The position numbers and the translations under genes were made by a program. A stretch of 64,000 bases of DNA from Tulasnella sp. 424 (taxonomy: Eukaryota > Basidiomycota > Agaricomycetes > Cantharellales > Tulasnellaceae): contig WSUB01000171.1 in NCBI GenBank assembly GCA_019633425.1, positions 1 to 64,000 of the forward strand, written 5' to 3'. A model generated the notes under the pieces. It was not told where the DNA came from and ran no database searches. It saw nothing but the letters and a program-made list of their open reading frames with translations. Positions 43,718 through 55,217 of this stretch are shown piece by piece; position 1 is the stretch's first letter; every line of letters begins with the position of its first letter.

Positions 43718-45259
43718 TTAGAACTGGGTGAAAGTAAGGATTTTTTTGATGTCCTTGGCGAACAACTCGTGGACGCTGTGAGAGGACGGAAGTTCCATCA
43801 GTAATGGACATCATTTTCCGAGTAACAAGCGTAAATAAGCTTACCCAGGAGACTGAAGGAGTGTGGTAATTGCGGGGTAAGGTTTCCGTCAGCATGTGGC
43901 CTTCCAGATTCCCCAATATTACAAAACTTACGACGTGGTAGTTATTGCACCACATGAAATCGGTATCAGCTCCGTACTGAAAGAGGTCCTCATTCAACAT
44001 ATTGCTATCTTTGGCCCGCGATACACAAGGCGGTGCTTACAGAAGTATTGTCGACAAATCCGTATTTGGCCGGGTTGTTGATGACGTTGAGCAGTCGGCT
44101 GTGAGAATCGTAAAGGTAGACTTTGGCGTCGAGGTGAGTGATTTGGAACTTCAGAACACGAGAGGCGAGCTTCTGATTGAATTGGCGGAGAACGACGTCC
44201 TCTCCTTCTTGGGATTCCACGGGTTGTGCGAGCATCTAGATCGCAAGAGAGAGTTAGTACCGCCGCTCATCGCCGGGAAACTAGCAGTTAATTCACCAAG
44301 GGAGACTTGTCAACGCCAGGAACATTGATGAAGAGGAAGTTCCTTGCTCCGGTTTTGTAGGTCTTCTGGACCAAATCGAAGTATTCGTCCAACTTTGGTA
44401 GAGTGATATTGTTAATATGAGTTGAGAGGCTTGATAGAATTGACACTTACGAGCGTATCTGCGAAACTGTACAGGGCTGAATCAGTGACGAAACTCTATA
44501 CGGACACATCCTAACTTACGCTCCACGGTCACCAGACTGGTACCAGCTGTTGCCTAAAGCGCAAAGGATTTTCAGCACCGTTGGAATAAGAAGCTGTAAC
44601 AGCTGTCAGGCACGCACCGATATCGTTGATACCGATGAAGAAACTAAAGATGGAGTTCGAGCTGGTCCAAGGAGTGGACTTGGGGTGAGAAGCAACCGAG
44701 TCCAAGTACTCGTTTATTTGGTCTTTCAATGAGAGAACGGTAGGGAGGTAAGGAGTGACGAGGGCAGAATCAATGGTGGCACCACTGTGATGAGGTTGCT
44801 TATCAGCGCCAAGCTCCGCAGAACGATATACAAATGAAGGACCCACCCGTAGGCAAAGTTATAAAGGTAAGTGAGAGTCTTGTTGTACTTGGTGGTCATG
44901 TCGTCAACCCAGTTGGTGACCAGACCGCATGCGGTGTAACCCGGGAACTCCGGGTTGCCGATGGGGTTGGAAGCAGTGGGCAATGGTCCAGTGGTAATGT
45001 TGAATCCCTATACACCGAGAGCTGTTAGCTCTTGGCAATTAAACAGAGTGATACTTCCTTCTCACAGTGGTCGTGTACGAATCACCGAAAGAGAACCAGT
45101 AGTTAGGCTTGGCCGCTGGTTCTGGATGGGAAGGTTAGTCTACGCATCTTAGAAGCTCTAGCTGGCGTGGGGAGAGAGCAACGTACTTGGGATGCTCACA
45201 CCGTTGACTCCGGCAGCGAGAGCGAGAGCGCTAGAAACGACGAGGAAAGCGTGAACCAT
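43718..45259 (-). CDS. Carbohydrate esterase family 16 (GDSL) acetyl esterase, no CBM1 (array gene 1)
   Basis: Secreted SGNH/GDSL esterase expected to remove acetyl groups from plant-polymer oligosaccharides. It opens with a signal peptide (MVHAFLVVSSALALAAGVNG), then PNYWFSFGDSYTTT (GDSL serine), YLYNFAYGGATIDSALVTPY, SIFSFFIGINDIG (oxyanion Asn), RNFLFINVPGVDKSP, and YGADTDFMWCNNYHV followed by SPGVHELFAKDIKKIL (catalytic Asp/His end). Multiple short introns, all GT-AG. Unlike genes 2-5 it has no cellulose-binding module or Thr/Ser linker. It also lacks the intron the others have inside the TACG segment (reads PEFPGYTACG without a break). It is thus the most divergent member. The stop is TAA at 43718-43720. 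Confidence 0.85.
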
Positions 45260-46100
45260 GGCTGAAGACTGGACTGTCGAACGAGAGACGCACAGGTTCC
45301 TCACTCTGCTCCCTGCTCAATATTTATATCCTTGTTAGAGACCAACGATCCGGTCGTCTTCGTCATTTCATTGGGGGAAATTGTATTGCGCCCACCTCAA
45401 GACAGCGCGAGCGTCGGCCACGACTCAACATTTCCGAAATTGCATCCGCGATTACTCCCAGTAATGTAGCGAACGTCAAAGAGAATGAAGAACCTTGTGG
45501 CCTGGAAGGAAGCGTAAGCGGGAGAAGTTGACGATGAGAACGGTCCGCAGAAGACGTTCGTTGGCCGCTTGAAGACAGTTCAGGGATCGTGGGTGCGCTC
45601 CAATAGGATTAAGTTCCGTTTCGTCCGACGAGAAGGTCGACGGCTGGGGGAAACACCGAGTACGGAACAGATCGGGCTGCGAGCTACGTTTTCTGGATTT
45701 AAATATTCCCATTCGTGGGTATGACGGATGGGCGGCTTCCCGGATCTGTAGGGCCTGAGGAGTCTGTCTGGTGGGAAGGCCAACAGTGAGAGTCCGAAAT
45801 CATATGCGAGCTAAGGTCCCGAAGGACGTTGAAGGGACCGGATTCTTCATAATGCTTGGGAAATGTCACAGAGAGCGGCTCAACGCGAGTGGCGTCCCGG
45901 CGGGCGGGTGGTTGGGCAGAGTCGAGAACAGTTTACGTGAAGCGGTCAAAGGTCGCCGCGACTCCGGAAAGTCCCCGAGCGAGCCTGCGCATTTGTCCGG
46001 GAAGGGTCACGACCACGGGAGGTCTAAGGCTTCACACATACATAAACGAATGGGAGAATGTATTTGCAGAGGGTACTCGGCCCGAGTAACAGTTGCAGAA
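45260..46100. other. Intergenic between CE16 genes 1 and 2
   Basis: Upstream region of gene 1 and 3' flank of gene 2. No supported ORF; presumably the promoter of gene 1 (ATG at 45259). Confidence 0.5.
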
Positions 46101-48057
46101 TTAGAATCCGGTGCCGGTGAGAAGCGACTTAATGTCCAGAGCGAGGTAATGGTGGACACCCGGGGACTGTTCCAGAAGCAAACGTGAGGAAGGGGACGAA
46201 TGAGAATGCTAAATAGGGTTGACACATACCACGTGGTAGTTATTGCACCATGCGAGGTTAGACGTGGCGCCATACTGAAGATTGGGGTTAGTAGCAAACG
46301 ATGGAAAGACGATCAAGACTTACAGTGGTGGCATCTTGGAAGCCATAGCTGGTAGGCGAATTAAGTATTTGTGTCACCTTCGCATTAGAGTTATAGAGCC
46401 ACGTCGTGGTCTGCCATCATCCGGAACCGGGGTCAGCTATCACTCTCACGAGAAGCTTCGAAGAGACCCACCCCAGAGTGCGCCGACTGGAAGGCTGATA
46501 CTTTTGCTGCGAGCTTCGAATTATAAGTGTCAATGACGGACTTCTCAAGGGCGGTTGAAGTCGAGCCCTGGCCGAGCATCTGGGGAAAACACAGACACTA
46601 AGCGCGGCGCTATTTATAACACATTCCAGGTTGACCTACGAGCGGCGACCGGTCGATCGGAGGAACGTTGATGAACAGGAAGTTACGTCCTCCAGCATCG
46701 TAGACCTTCTGAACGAGAGCAAAGTATGCATTCAACTGGGAGGCACAAAAGTCCAATTAGAACCATGCTTTATTGTGAAGCGATCGACAGACTTACCAAG
46801 GTGTCGGAGAAACTGAACATGCGGACGCCAGTATAGTGAGGTTAGAGTGACGCACGTAGGTAAATTCAACATGTACTTACGCGGAGCGGTCCCCAGACTG
46901 ATAGTAACTGTTGCCTAAGTGAAAAATCAATCGTGAGCACCAAGTTCAGGGACCGTTCGCTTCACTAAAGGCGACTAACCGATATCGTTGATGCCAATAA
47001 AGAAGCTAAATATCGCATTGGAGCTTGTCCAAGGGGCATATGAAGGCTTTGACCCTAGGTTTGTGACGAACTGGTTGACTTGATCCGTCATACTCTGGAC
47101 TGTTGACAGGTATGGCGTCACTAGAGTCGCGTCAATGGTAGCCCCACTAAACCACAGGAAATGCATTTAGTATTACATTAGCCCAGACAGCGAAGGCGCC
47201 GTACCCATAAGCAAAGTTGTAAGCGTAGATGAATGATTCGTTGTGAGTGACGATCATCTCGTCAATCCAGTTGGTGACGGTTGACCCGCATGCTGTATTG
47301 CCGCTGAATCAAAAGAGTTAGCGATAAATATATATACGGCACAGACGCGTAAGGACCATACGCACGGGTAGGTGGGGTTACCAAACACGTTGGCCGCGCT
47401 TGGCTTTGTACTGGTGAAGTCAAAACCCTAGACAGAAGGCGACATGAGAGACATCGATGGGCAGCTGAGAACAAGAGCATACCGTTGTAGTATACGAGTC
47501 ACCAAAAGCAAACCAATAGCGGGCCGAGCTGGGCGTAGACGAGGCAGACGAGGTCGAGGACGTTGATGTCTTGGTTGTGGTGGTTGTGGTAGTTGTCTTG
47601 CTAGTGGTGGTGGTAGTTGTCTTGCTAGTGGTGGTGGTAGTTGTTGTCTTGCTGGTGGTAGTTGTCGTCTGGCTAGAAGAAGAGCCAACGGGAAGGCACT
47701 GAGAATACCTGCAGATTCGGGAAGTGAGTTATCGGCGACCTCTGCGGAAAGTCCTGGGTTTCCAATTGACAGACGAACCAAGCACTTTGGTACGTGCAAA
47801 CGCAGCCACCACTGCAGGTTGTGCTTCCTGTAAAGCCTTTACACAAAAAAAAGGAGCCTTTTCAATCCTGAAGACGATACGAATACGAGGCGTTTCTACC
47901 TTGTCCGCCGCCTAGTTGGAAAATGGTCCAAAGGGCCAGTGAGCATTCGCTAAGAGGGCATCTGTCCGCTGAGTATTACTACTTACACTGCTCGTAGCAT
48001 GCGCGAACGGTACCTAAAAGAGTGACTGAAGCGGCAAAAAGGGCAAGGAAAGGACGC
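46101..48057 (-). CDS. CE16 acetyl esterase with N-terminal CBM1 (array gene 2)
   Basis: Signal peptide MRPFLALFAASVTLLGTVRA, then a CBM1 built from four exons: CYEQC, a 12-nt micro-exon (47900-47911) encoding the CGGGQ core, FTGSTTCSGGCVCTYQSAW, and YSQCLPVG. A long Thr/Ser linker follows, then the GDSL esterase: ARYWFAFGDSYTTT, YAYNFAYGGATIDATLVTPY, AIFSFFIGINDIG, RNFLFINVPPIDRSPL, YGATSNLAWCNNYHV and SPGVHHYLALDIKSLL. All blocks are in frame through short GT-AG introns, and the stop is TAA at 46101-46103. CBM1 binds crystalline cellulose and would hold the esterase on the cell wall. Confidence 0.85.
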
Positions 48058-48885
48058 ATTGGGGAAACAAAAAAAGACAGTGAGGGTGTGTGATTGGTGG
48101 AAGGAGTGGGAGGGTGAGCGAAAGCAAAGCTCTGGGAAGCTTAGTGCAAACCCCCACCTTGAGCACTGAGATTAAGTATGCCATGGTCGTCTGGGCATTG
48201 ACGCCTCCCGGGAGCTAATAGAAAGCCGGGGCCAGGGGATCCGACAGCGAAAAAGGGTCATCCGCTTGTCATGTGATCACGTCCCTCTTATAAGTTCCGT
48301 TATTTGGCCGACCGCTAATGAGTCGTAACGACAAGGCACCAACAAGGAGAGCTAAACCTGTTCAAATCTGGCAGGTGGATCCTGTTTTTTGATGACTAAA
48401 GAGGTATGGGAGCCAACGGGAAGCCTTGCCGGAAATCTATGACCTGGTGACGACCGCTCACTTGGTGTCTCAGGCCTCCCAAAATGGAAAGACAGAGGTT
48501 CGGGCAGAGCTACGATCTGCGCCAGGTCCATCAGGAACCCGAGGAAGACCAGGATTCGTCTGGACCTCAATTACGAACTGAATGGCCACGAGGGGTTCGC
48601 AGTCGTCAAGCCCCTTCAAGCCTTGCAAACTCATATCCACGTTGTCGGCTTGTGCCTTTCATTAGCTTAAAGCGAAAAGCGCTACTTTCCGAGGTGCGCT
48701 TTCGGCCAAGGTTCACCGAAGGCACAAAGATTCGAACAAGGGTTGAAGGGCAGTGTTTTTGCAGGACAAGATTCTGTTCGGCGGAGCGACGCGTAACGAG
48801 GCCACACTTCCCGAACACAGCGGCCCGCGCATTGGACAGAGAAACGATGATATTGATTCGACCGCGACCTTTAGTATCCGACAGT
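48058..48885. other. Intergenic between CE16 genes 2 and 3
   Basis: Promoter region of gene 2. No ORF recognised; frames on both strands here are short and unlike known proteins. Confidence 0.5.
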
Positions 48886-50959
48886 TTAGAAACCGCTTCC
48901 GGAAAGGACGCCGTGGATATCCTGAGCGAAGTAATGGTGAACGCCAGGGGACTACACGGAAGCAAAATGTGAGTGGTTGAATGTTGCCACACCAGAGCCG
49001 CTGCAAGGTACGCACCACGTGGAAGTCGTTGCACCAGGCCAGGTTGGTGGCACTGCCGTACTGCATTGCGGAATATCAGCCGTTGAAGCCGGGCAAAGGT
49101 TGAACTCTCAAGCAAAGTGGTACGTACAGTACTGTTGTCCTGGAAGCCGTACGCGGTGGGATTGTCGAGGATGAGGCCGAGCCTCGTGTTGGAATCGTAA
49201 ATCCAAGCGGTGACCTGATTTAACCCCAATGAGTTAGCTTTTCTCTTAGAGGTCCCAGATGTAGGTACTTACTCCAGTATTGTTAGCCTTGAAGGCATTG
49301 ACTCTATTGATAAGCTCAGCGTTGTAACCGTCGATAGCGGTCCCTAACGGGATGGTAACGGAGTCCGCATCGCCGAGAGACAGCGCCTGAGAGTGAGAGG
49401 GAAGCGTTAGTATCGGATTGGTCACATCGAGCCGGTCGGATCACGTACGTAAGGGGAACGTTCAACACAGGGCACGTTAATGAACAAGAAGTTGCGTGCT
49501 CCAGCATTATAGGCCTTCTGAACCAAAGCGAAGTAGGCATCCATCTGAGAGAACAATATTAGCAAGCTGTCATCGTCTTTCGAGGCACAGATAGTCTCAC
49601 AAGAGTGGGGGTGAAACTAATGGAGAATGATAAATGGTTAACGGAAGGCCACCCAAGTCGAGTGACGAAAACGCGTACGCAGTCCAGTTGCCCCAATCCT
49701 GATACCAGGTGCCGCCTACATTTCAAAAACTCGTCAGTCAGGAGCTCGATTTTCACATGAGGGTAGGGAAAGCTACTTACTAACGTCGTTGATACCAATG
49801 AAGAAGCTGAAGATGGAGTTGGCGCTGGTCCAAGGAGCGTAAGATGGGTGGGAGGCAACGTTGTCGAGGAACTCGTTCATTTGGTCGGTCATACTCAAGA
49901 CGGTTGAGGTGTAAGGAGCGACTATGTTAGCATCAATGGTGGCTCCACTAAGAGAGTCAAGAGATTATCAGCACTAGTGAAGGTAGGCCAAAGACGAATT
50001 CTCCTCACCCGTAGGCAAAGTTGTAGGCGTAGAGGTATGATTCGTTATATGAGACAATCATCTCGTCGATCCAGTTGGTGACAGATCCACATGCAGTGTA
50101 ACCGCTGTAAAGCAAGCGAAATTAGCGTGGTATAAGAGACGTCGCTCAGCTCCCACTGACTTACGGGTAAACAGGATTACCGAAGACATTAGCATCGCTG
50201 GGCTTGGTGTCGCTGATGTTAAAGAACTAGAGTTTTTAATTCGGAACTGATCAGATGTTTTCCAAGTGGTAGGGAAGCATAAACTTACGGTTTGAGTGTA
50301 AGAATCGCCGAACGAGAACCAGTACTTAGGTGTGGCCGTAGGAACTGCGGTCGACGATTTGGTCGTAGAGCTGCTGGAAGTCTTGCTTGTGGTGGTAGAA
50401 GTACTCGACGTCTTACTGGTGGTGGTAGAGCTTTTGGTCGTGGTGGTTGAGCTCGTGGTGGTTGAGCTCTTGGAGGTTGTGGTCGAGCTCTTGGAGGTTG
50501 TAGTTGAGCTCTTGGTGGTAGTAGTGGTGGTCGAGCTCTTGGGGGTAGTGGTAGTCGACTTGCTCGTGGTAGTGGTGGTGGTTGAGCTACCGGGAACGCA
50601 TTGAGAGTACCTTTTGAGTCAGGTAATGGTTAGCGTCATTATTCTGGCGGAGTTTGAGGGCTGTCTGGTAAGACTTACCAATCGTTCATGTAAGTGCAGA
50701 CACAACCGCCTGAGCACGACGTGCTTCCGGTGAAGGCTGGTTATTCAAGTTAATTCAATAATTAATAGCTGCCAAAAACTCATGCTTGGTAGAAAACGCC
50801 TTACTGAGGCCTCCGCCTGTGAGCATAGGGATTTCTTTGTCAATACACCGACAAGAGGGTTCCTTATCGACTTTGACGATACGTACATTGTTCATAGCAA
50901 GCCTGGGCACTGCCTAAAAGAGTGGCGGTAGTCGCAAGGAGGGCGGCAAGACGAACCAT
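48886..50959 (-). CDS. CE16 acetyl esterase with N-terminal CBM1 (array gene 3)
   Basis: Signal peptide MVRLAALLATTATLLGSAQA. The CBM1 (CYEQC, micro-exon 50815-50826, FTGSTSCSGGCVCTYMNDW, YSQCVPG) is followed by the longest linker of the array, a Thr/Ser/Lys repeat of about 70 residues. Esterase blocks: PKYWFSFGDSYTQT, YAYNFAYGGATIDANIVAPY, SIFSFFIGINDV, WYQDWGNWT (most copies read YYQSGDR here), RNFLFINVPCVERSP, WIYDSNTRLGLILDNPTAY, YGSATNLAWCNDFHV and SPGVHHYFAQDIHGVLSGSG. Stop TAA at 48886-48888. The altered WYQDWGNWT segment lies just after the catalytic GIND block and could affect substrate choice (inference). Confidence 0.84.
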
Positions 50960-51050
50960 GGTGAGATGGCTTGAAGAGAGTGTAGCGATCGTCTAAAGAG
51001 CGAGGATTTGATCGAGCACAGTTTTAGTCATTTTAGGTCTCGTCGCCCTC

Positions 51051-51066
51051 TTTATGTACCCAATCG
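51051..51066 (-). promoter_or_regulatory. Core-promoter motif of CE16 gene 3
   Basis: On the coding strand it reads ATTGGGTACATAAA: an inverted CCAAT-like box directly joined to a TATA-like ACATAAA, about 95 bp upstream of the ATG. The same arrangement is at 54546-54560 (gene 4) and 57286-57299 (gene 5) at nearly the same distance, and in weaker form at 59582-59593 (the CBM1-only gene). Confidence 0.5.
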
Positions 51067-51170
51067 GTGCCGATCCCAGGAAAATTTGGGACGCCATTCT
51101 TGAAGGCAAAGCAACCTATCGAACCTGGGGGAGGGCGAAATTGGGTCCGGGTCGCGTGTAAACAAACGAC

Positions 51171-51224
51171 GTGTGAACCCCGCAATTGCTCCGTTCAGGC
51201 GCTTCCCTGCCAACGACCTTCGCC
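51171..51224 (-). promoter_or_regulatory. Conserved upstream block of CE16 gene 3
   Basis: About 54 bp (plus strand core GCTCCGTTCAGGCGCTTCCC) conserved at 57387-57443 upstream of gene 5 and, in shorter form, at 54650-54690 upstream of gene 4. It lies about 210-260 bp before each start codon. It may be a regulatory element or simply shared ancestry of the tandem copies. Confidence 0.4.
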
Positions 51225-51899
51225 CCAAAACTGCATTAATGATCAGACCTCAAGGCGTTCTAGATCCGATGCGGCCCGAATTTGGCGGCGCTTTTGCACT
51301 TCTATTGTCACCGAGAGACATCTGAGCCAATCTGTGACACTTCCGGTGGTCCCGGAGGCTCAGAAATGTAACCAATCGGAATGCGAGATATCGCGTTCCG
51401 GGCTTCTTTATGAGAGTCGACCAGAAATCCATGATCTGCAAGTGTTCTCGCGGTGCATTCGTTGGCAAGAACGTTGGACGGTGACAAGCCCGAGTATGGT
51501 CCGACTGAAGGTTGGGATCGGTGCAGAAATATCCCGGGCTACGGAGAAGGAGACTCAATAAACTCGTTTCCCAGCCCTATCTCCGAGCTCCGGCCGAACC
51601 CGTTGGTTTGTCCGTTAAGGAAAAAATCAACACAGGTGAGAACGGACCCTATGCGCAGCATTAGTGGGTGGTCGATCATAACAGTCAAATCGTCGGTCAG
51701 ACAGAAGAACGATATTCGACAAAGACTCCCATCCCGACCATTTGGAAATGGGGAGCATGAATACAATTGTTTAGTTTGTCGCTGGGGACCGCTACGCCAA
51801 GGCCAGGTCCGCTGCTCATGTGCCCAATTGTTGCGAAGTTATCGACCTCTCAGCACGGCTCAATTTGCCGAGGTCGGCAAAATAGTGGCTTGACAACGA

Positions 51900-52345
51900 T
51901 GAGTCGGTAAATCTACCTTCAGCTCTTCCCTACGATTCACGTAGAGAACGACAATGGCGGGCCGAAACGAGCGTGAGTTGGGCCGACAAAACTGGAGGAC
52001 GTCGGGGTCTCGGGGGCGGTGGTGGTCGCTCTCGTCTAGTCGGACGACGAACAATGAACCAGCATAAATGTGCATGAAGGAAATGCCAACTACCCTCGAT
52101 AGATGGTCCGTGCCCCGATGCTCCCAACAAAATAGTCATTCCAGGATGCGCAAAACAGTCTTCGTTGTCGGTGGTATGATTTCCCGTCGACCAGCCCAAG
52201 ATCCTATTAATCCCAACGAATACCGCCCACGATATTTGTCTTGTATTGTTCGACGTGTGACGGGGAATAGTAGCGATGGCTGGGGTACTCGTTATCTCTT
52301 GGTAGATAGTACCACTCAGACTACTCAGAGCGTACACGGAGGCAA
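51900..52345 (-). pseudogene. Decayed relic of a CE16 esterase gene
   Basis: Between genes 3 and 4 the minus strand reads WAVFVGINRI, corresponding to SIFSFFIGINDIG of the intact genes. Preceding it (52275-52340) the DNA aligns base by base with the exon encoding the TVLSMTDQVNEF helix of neighbours (for example ACTCAGAC and GTACACGGAG against ACTCAAGAC and GTGTACGGAG), but with stops and substitutions. The catalytic Asp of GIND is lost. No CBM1 or C-terminal exons are recognisable. Confidence 0.45.
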
Positions 52346-52521
52346 GGGTTCAAGGGAAGACGATGGCAAGACAGGAGACACAGCAAAGGAGAGCGTGCGC
52401 ATCAAGCTTGCAATCGATCTGGGACTCGCGCGCTATCCACAATTTTACTAAACACGCTCGATAGCACGTGGAGTAGAGAAAGACGATATCAATTTGACCG
52501 TGATCAATAGACCCTGACAAT

Positions 52522-54452
52522 CTAGAAACCAGTTCCCGCAAGAATATTCTTAATATCCGTAGCAAAGTAATGGTGGACCCCAGGCGACTATGGAAGGTAA
52601 CAAATACTGAGCGATTCGAACGGCTCGATAGACGCAACAAGTCACTCACCACGTGGTAATTGTTGCACCAAACAAGGTTGGTGGCGCTGCCATACTGTAT
52701 TGCGGCATAACGAACCGTTAATTAAGGATTATTATCAAACCGGGAAAGGGCTACGTACCGAAGTAGCATCCTGGAAGCCATAGCTAGACGGGGAGTTGAG
52801 GATTTGGCCGAGTTTTGTGTTCGAGTCGTACAACCAAGTCTTGGTCTGAGTATAACCCCCGTCGTAAGCCTGTTGCTTAAATGATGCGGCATATCATTAC
52901 TTACTCCAGACGCGGTAGCCTTCCAGGAATTGATCTTAGCTGCGAGTTTTGTGTTGAATCCGTCGAGAACGATCTTCTCGGCGGCAGTAGCTGAGGATCC
53001 TTGGGACGTCATCTGAGGGCGTGGGATGAAGTGAGGATCAACCTAATCAAATTGAAGTGGTTGGGCCACGTACGAAAGGAGAGCGGTCAACACAAGGGAT
53101 GTTGATGAACAGGAAGTTGCGTCCTCCAACATCGTATACCTTCTGCACCAGGGCGAAGTAGGCATTTAACTAATAGAGTCCATGTTCGTAAGCCCTCATC
53201 CCCCTAAAGTGTATATGAACTCACAAGAGTGTCGGAAAAGCTAAAGGAGTCAAAGGAAAGTATTTAGCAAGTGGTCAAACAGATAATTTATAATACCCTA
53301 CGCGGCGCGGTCGCCAGATTGGTAATAGCTGTTACCTACATTTCACGAGATCGGTTATGAGTGCTTGATCTCTAAGCTGGGAGAAATGCCTCACCGATGT
53401 CGTTGATACCAATGAAGAAGCTGAAGATCGAATTAGAGCTCGTCCAAGGGGCGTAAGATGGCTTGGAGCCAACGTTGTTAAGGAACTGGTTGACTTGGTC
53501 GGTCATACTCAAGACGGTTGAGGTGTACGGAGTAACCAAAGTCGCATCAATGGTGGCTCCGCTGCCAAAGGATGGAGATGATCGGCAACAGGTAAAGACA
53601 ACGAGCCGACGACCATAGCTTACCCGTAAGCAAAGTTATAGCTGTAGGTGTATGACTCATTGTATGAGACGATCATCTCATCAATCCAGTTAGTAAAAGA
53701 TCCGCATGCGGTGTAACCGCTATAAATATCTATATTAGCATTCTTCATCCGACGGTTCTCGGCTCCAATCGGCTTACGGGTAAGCAGGATTGCCAAAGAC
53801 GTTCGCGGCACTGGGCTTGGTGCTCGTGATATCAAAGCCCTGAAAGAATGTTTCACACAGGTGAAGGTTTCCGAAGAGACGAGATTGAAATATATCCACC
53901 CACGGTCTGAGTGTAAGAGTCGCCGAATGAGAACCAGTAATGAGGCGAGCCAGCAGGGGGAGTGACAGATGCACTAGAGGTAGTGGAAGATTTGGTTGTA
54001 GTGGTTGACGACTTGGTGGTAATGGTGGTGGTGCTCGTCTTGCTTGAGGAGCTGGATGTCTTGGAAGTGGTGGTGGTAGTTGCGCTACCTGGGATGCACT
54101 GAGAGTACCTACGAGTGATTGATTGCTTAGAGCCATGACCCGGCCCAGCGATCCAGAAGACAGTGCGCCCAGACTCACCAATCGTTCTGGTAAGTGCAGA
54201 CGCAGCCGCCAGTGCACGTCGTGCTTCCGGTCCAGTCTATTTTTCAAGTACAACATGAACCGATCAATCATCCATCCCAGAACTAGAATTGAGGATGAAG
54301 TCTCACTGATGCCTCCACCTACGAGGATCATAAATCTGTGTGAGCCCTGGCTTGATTCTTATCGACTACGGGCACTTACATTGCTCATAGCACGCCTGAA
54401 CACTACCTAAAAGAGAGGCTGCTGCTGCAAAGAGAGTGATGAGACGAACCAT
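52522..54452 (-). CDS. CE16 acetyl esterase with N-terminal CBM1 (array gene 4)
   Basis: Signal peptide MVRLITLFAAAASLLGSVQA. CBM1: CYEQC, micro-exon 54307-54318, WTGSTTCTGGCVCTYQNDW, YSQCIPG. A Thr/Ser linker of about 40 residues follows, then the esterase: PHYWFSFGDSYTQT, NPAYPGYTACGSFTNWIDEM, YSYNFAYGGATIDATLVTPY, SIFSFFIGINDIG, NSYYQSGDRAA, RNFLFINIPCVDRSPF, WLYDSNTKLGQILNSPSSY, YGSATNLVWCNNYHV and SPGVHHYFATDIKNILAGTG. Stop TAG at 52522-52524. The intron between Pro and Gly in the YPGYTACG segment is present, as in genes 2, 3 and 5. Confidence 0.86.
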
Positions 54453-55217
54453 GATGGAATGAGCTGAGGACCCTGTTACAATCGTTGAACGGGGAGAGGA
54501 AGCGATCGAGCACAATCTCATTCGTTCTAGTTCTCGACATCGTTCTTAAGTACCCAACGAGTGCTGAGATCTTTGTCGGCCGGAAGATCATCCCTTTGGG
54601 AGAAAGGGCGAAAAAGGTGGGAGAAATTGGGTTCGCGTTAAGCAAGGGACGTGCGAACTCCGCGATTGCTCCGTCCAGTCGCCAAGCCGCCAAGCCGCCC
54701 TCCAATTGAATCCTAGGGAGCAGGGGCCGAAGTTGGGATTGACGGGGCTTTTGGGCTTCCTCTGTCGCCGAGAATAAGTCTGAGCCAACCCGCGGCTCTA
54801 CCGAGGGTAGCCGAAACACAGACACAGGTGATCGGAAAGATGTTACTGTTCTCGACTTCTTTCTTCAGGAAGATGGCTAGAAAGCAGTGTTTAGGCGTTC
54901 TTTTGGAATCTCGATGGTGTCCGAAGTGGTGATAAAGTGATCATTATCCGGAATGTGACTTGGGCGGTGACCCGGGCGGCAGAATCGACTCGGACCAGAG
55001 CGGAGTAGTAATGTAAGTTTGAGATGGGATGGGATTGGAAGACTTTGGGTTGTTACTCTGACAAAGGAAGCGTTGAGTGTGCAGCTGACTACTAACGCAC
55101 GTCCAAGCTATATTGACGGTGGGCTAGCAGCGAGACTTGTTTTATCTGCGGGCAGCCATCAAGCGCACGTGGGGCTGAGAAGAACGATATAGATTTGACC
55201 GCAACCGATGAGACAGA
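54453..55217. other. Upstream region of CE16 gene 4
   Basis: Contains the core-promoter motif (54546-54560) and shortened conserved block (54650-54690). The remainder, to the stop of gene 5, shows no gene. Confidence 0.5.
54546..54560 (-). promoter_or_regulatory. Core-promoter motif of CE16 gene 4
   Basis: The coding strand reads GTTGGGTACTTAAG, matching the motif of genes 3 and 5 at about 95 bp before the ATG. Confidence 0.5.

Larger units (their letters stand above)
50960..51899. other. Upstream region of CE16 gene 3
   Basis: Contains the core-promoter motif at 51051-51066 and the conserved upstream block at 51171-51224. A 164-codon plus-strand frame across these elements is not considered a gene. 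Confidence 0.5.

Noticed and set aside
51067..51561. 164-codon plus-strand frame upstream of CE16 gene 3
   Set aside because: It spans the conserved promoter motif and upstream block, matches no family I know, and is not conserved as a frame in the equivalent regions of genes 4 and 5.
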